A stretch of 64,000 nt of DNA. Source: Stentor coeruleus (Eukaryota > Ciliophora > Heterotrichea > Heterotrichida > Stentoridae). The DNA is taken from assembly GCA_001970955.1 (NCBI GenBank), contig MPUH01000119.1, positions 37,414 through 101,413 on the forward strand. Reading direction: 5' to 3'. Each line of letters opens with the position of its first letter. Position 1 is the first letter of the stretch. Below are positions 62,996 to 64,000 of this stretch, piece after piece. Made by a program: the position numbers and the translations under genes. A model generated the notes under the pieces. That model was not told the origin of the DNA, made no database searches, and was given only the letters and a program-made list of their open reading frames with translations.

Positions 62996-64000
62996 CTATG
63001 AAAAAAAGACTATTTTGATTGGTTCCTGGTTCGGTGATTCTATATAATACTTCTTTTCAGTTAATGACCCAGACTCAGTTTCTTTAAAATCCCAAACATC
63101 TGATGGCATTTTACTTACAATTTTTATAGAACTTTGGGCTAATAATGACTCAGAATCTTCACAGATCTTTTTTTCTCTACCATTGATTGCTGATATTTTA
63201 TAAGTCAGTGAAAGTTTTCTGATTTCTATAGCTTCTCCAAGTCTTACACAAAAGTTGTCAGGGTTACCTGGGATTTTAATCCCTTCACATAGTAATTCGG
63301 CTAAAGAGTCATTTTTTGTTATGGATTCACAGAAAATACTTGCACAATTATTGTTAAAGTTCTCAAGTTCGAAACAGTGAGAAATATTTAGTTTTCTTAA
63401 GGATTTGGTTTGTTTAAGAAGTTGGCCTAAGGTTAAAATAGAAGAGTTATCGGTGAAGGTATTGTATGATACATCAAGGAAAGTTAGTGTGCAAGGGAAG
63501 TTTGTGAGGATATAAGTTAGTCCTATATCACCTATGTTATTATTTTGAATATCAAGTCCTGGGATAGGCATTTCTTGAAGAAGATTACAGACTAGTATCT
63601 TTGCCCCCTCGTCTTCAAAGTCAAGTCCTCCAAGATGTAGAATATTGAGTGACCTATTTTTCTTGATTCCTTCACAGAGCTGCCTTAAATGTTCTGACCT
63701 TCCTAAACTTGTATTATCACTTAAATTTAAGATCATAATATTCGAATTCGCCCCTACACTCTGACCAAAAGTATGTACATTAACATAGTTTTCAAATGCT
63801 TCTGAATTATAACCCAAATTCAATTTTTTTATTGAACGATTAACACTTAAAATCCTACTGATTACCAATAGAGCGTCTGCTGAAAGCCCGGTATCATATA
63901 AGTTTAGCTCTTTTAATATTATTTCTTTAGAGTATAGTTCTTTAAATGTTGTAGGATTCGCGCAATTGTTTCCTTTTAGGATTAAAGATTTAGGTTTAGG
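62996..64000 (-). CDS. Leucine-rich repeat protein, 5' end beyond window
   Basis: The frame is open to the last base, so the true start is outside the window; apparent starts inside (for example TTG at 63866) are not credible. The visible 334 residues contain about six to seven LRRs of RNase-inhibitor/NLRC type (LKELNLYDTGLSADALLVIS, IKKLNLGYNSEAF, IMILNLSDNTSLG, LNILHLGGLDFEDEGAKIL, LDIQNNNIGDIGLTYIL, LTFLDVSYNTF, LRKLNISHCFELENF). The C-terminal ~90 residues are non-repeat and end IKIVFFS. LRRs are protein-binding modules; partner unknown. Confidence 0.82.
   Translation of the reverse strand, partial: PKPKSLILKGNNCANPTTFKELYSKEIILKELNLYDTGLSADALLVISRILSVNRSIKKLNLGYNSEAFENYVNVHTFGQSVGANSNIMILNLSDNTSLGRSEHLRQLCEGIKKNRSLNILHLGGLDFEDEGAKILVCNLLQEMPIPGLDIQNNNIGDIGLTYILTNFPCTLTFLDVSYNTFTDNSSILTLGQLLKQTKSLRKLNISHCFELENFNNNCASIFCESITKNDSLAELLCEGIKIPGNPDNFCVRLGEAIEIRKLSLTYKISAINGREKKICEDSESLLAQSSIKIVSKMPSDVWDFKETESGSLTEKKYYIESPNQEPIKIVFFS

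Noticed and set aside
64-64000. Telomere repeats or chromosome ends
   Set aside because: No C4A4/G4T4-type or related tandem repeats at either edge.

Overview
The window looks like macronuclear DNA of a heterotrich ciliate, most likely Stentor coeruleus or a close relative. The evidence is very AT-rich intergenic DNA, large uninterrupted ORFs, the standard genetic code (TAA, TAG and TGA all end genes), and introns of exactly 15 nt. I reconstructed eight such introns by hand. Each begins GTA, ends AG and has an A at intron position 10, and each rescues a reading frame that otherwise hits a stop. The gene set (Ca2+-dependent kinase, SK-type K+ channels, ionotropic-receptor-like protein, proteasome activator PA200/Blm10, CK1, TLC-domain protein) is clearly eukaryotic. 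The species name is an inference.

Layout. 0-13 kb is mostly minus strand: an acylation-signal coiled-coil protein, several unrecognised coiled-coil proteins, a TLC-domain membrane protein (intron-joined), a 1273-residue RCC1-propeller/coiled-coil protein and a small DUF1279/FAM210-like membrane protein. 13-19.6 kb is gene-poor and holds a decayed copy (15.3-16.4 kb) of the Cys/Tyr-rich gene that follows at 19.66-22.69 kb. That gene encodes a 1012-residue predicted type I membrane protein made of about 20 four-cysteine, tyrosine-rich repeats. 23.3-31.2 kb (minus) carries a fusion of 14 WD40 repeats to a TRP-like cation channel, a decayed small gene, a TPR/IQ protein and a glutamate-receptor-like channel. 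31.4-47.8 kb is mostly plus strand: two SK-type K+ channels, a CDPK, a CK1 ending in a CaaX box, a Ser-rich acidic disordered protein, and a seven-helix membrane protein fused to a TKL-type pseudokinase. 47.9-54.2 kb has two AGC kinases and two paralogous double-FHA proteins. 55.8-60.8 kb is PA200/Blm10. The right edge has a coiled-coil protein and an LRR protein that runs off the window.

Assembly caution. Eight single-N positions (4480, 16753, 23011, 41678, 46100, 48930, 54886, 61108) are each flanked by direct repeats of 31 to about 340 bp that abut the N. These look like unmerged contig overlaps, some with allelic differences, rather than biological duplications. They affect the start of the 7TM-pseudokinase gene and duplicate the 3' end of one kinase gene.

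Functional theme. Much of the window encodes membrane excitability and Ca2+/phosphorylation signalling: four channels or channel-like proteins, a CDPK, two AGC kinases, CK1, a pseudokinase receptor and two FHA proteins. Several carry lipidation signals. Clustering does not prove that they act together; that is only an inference.
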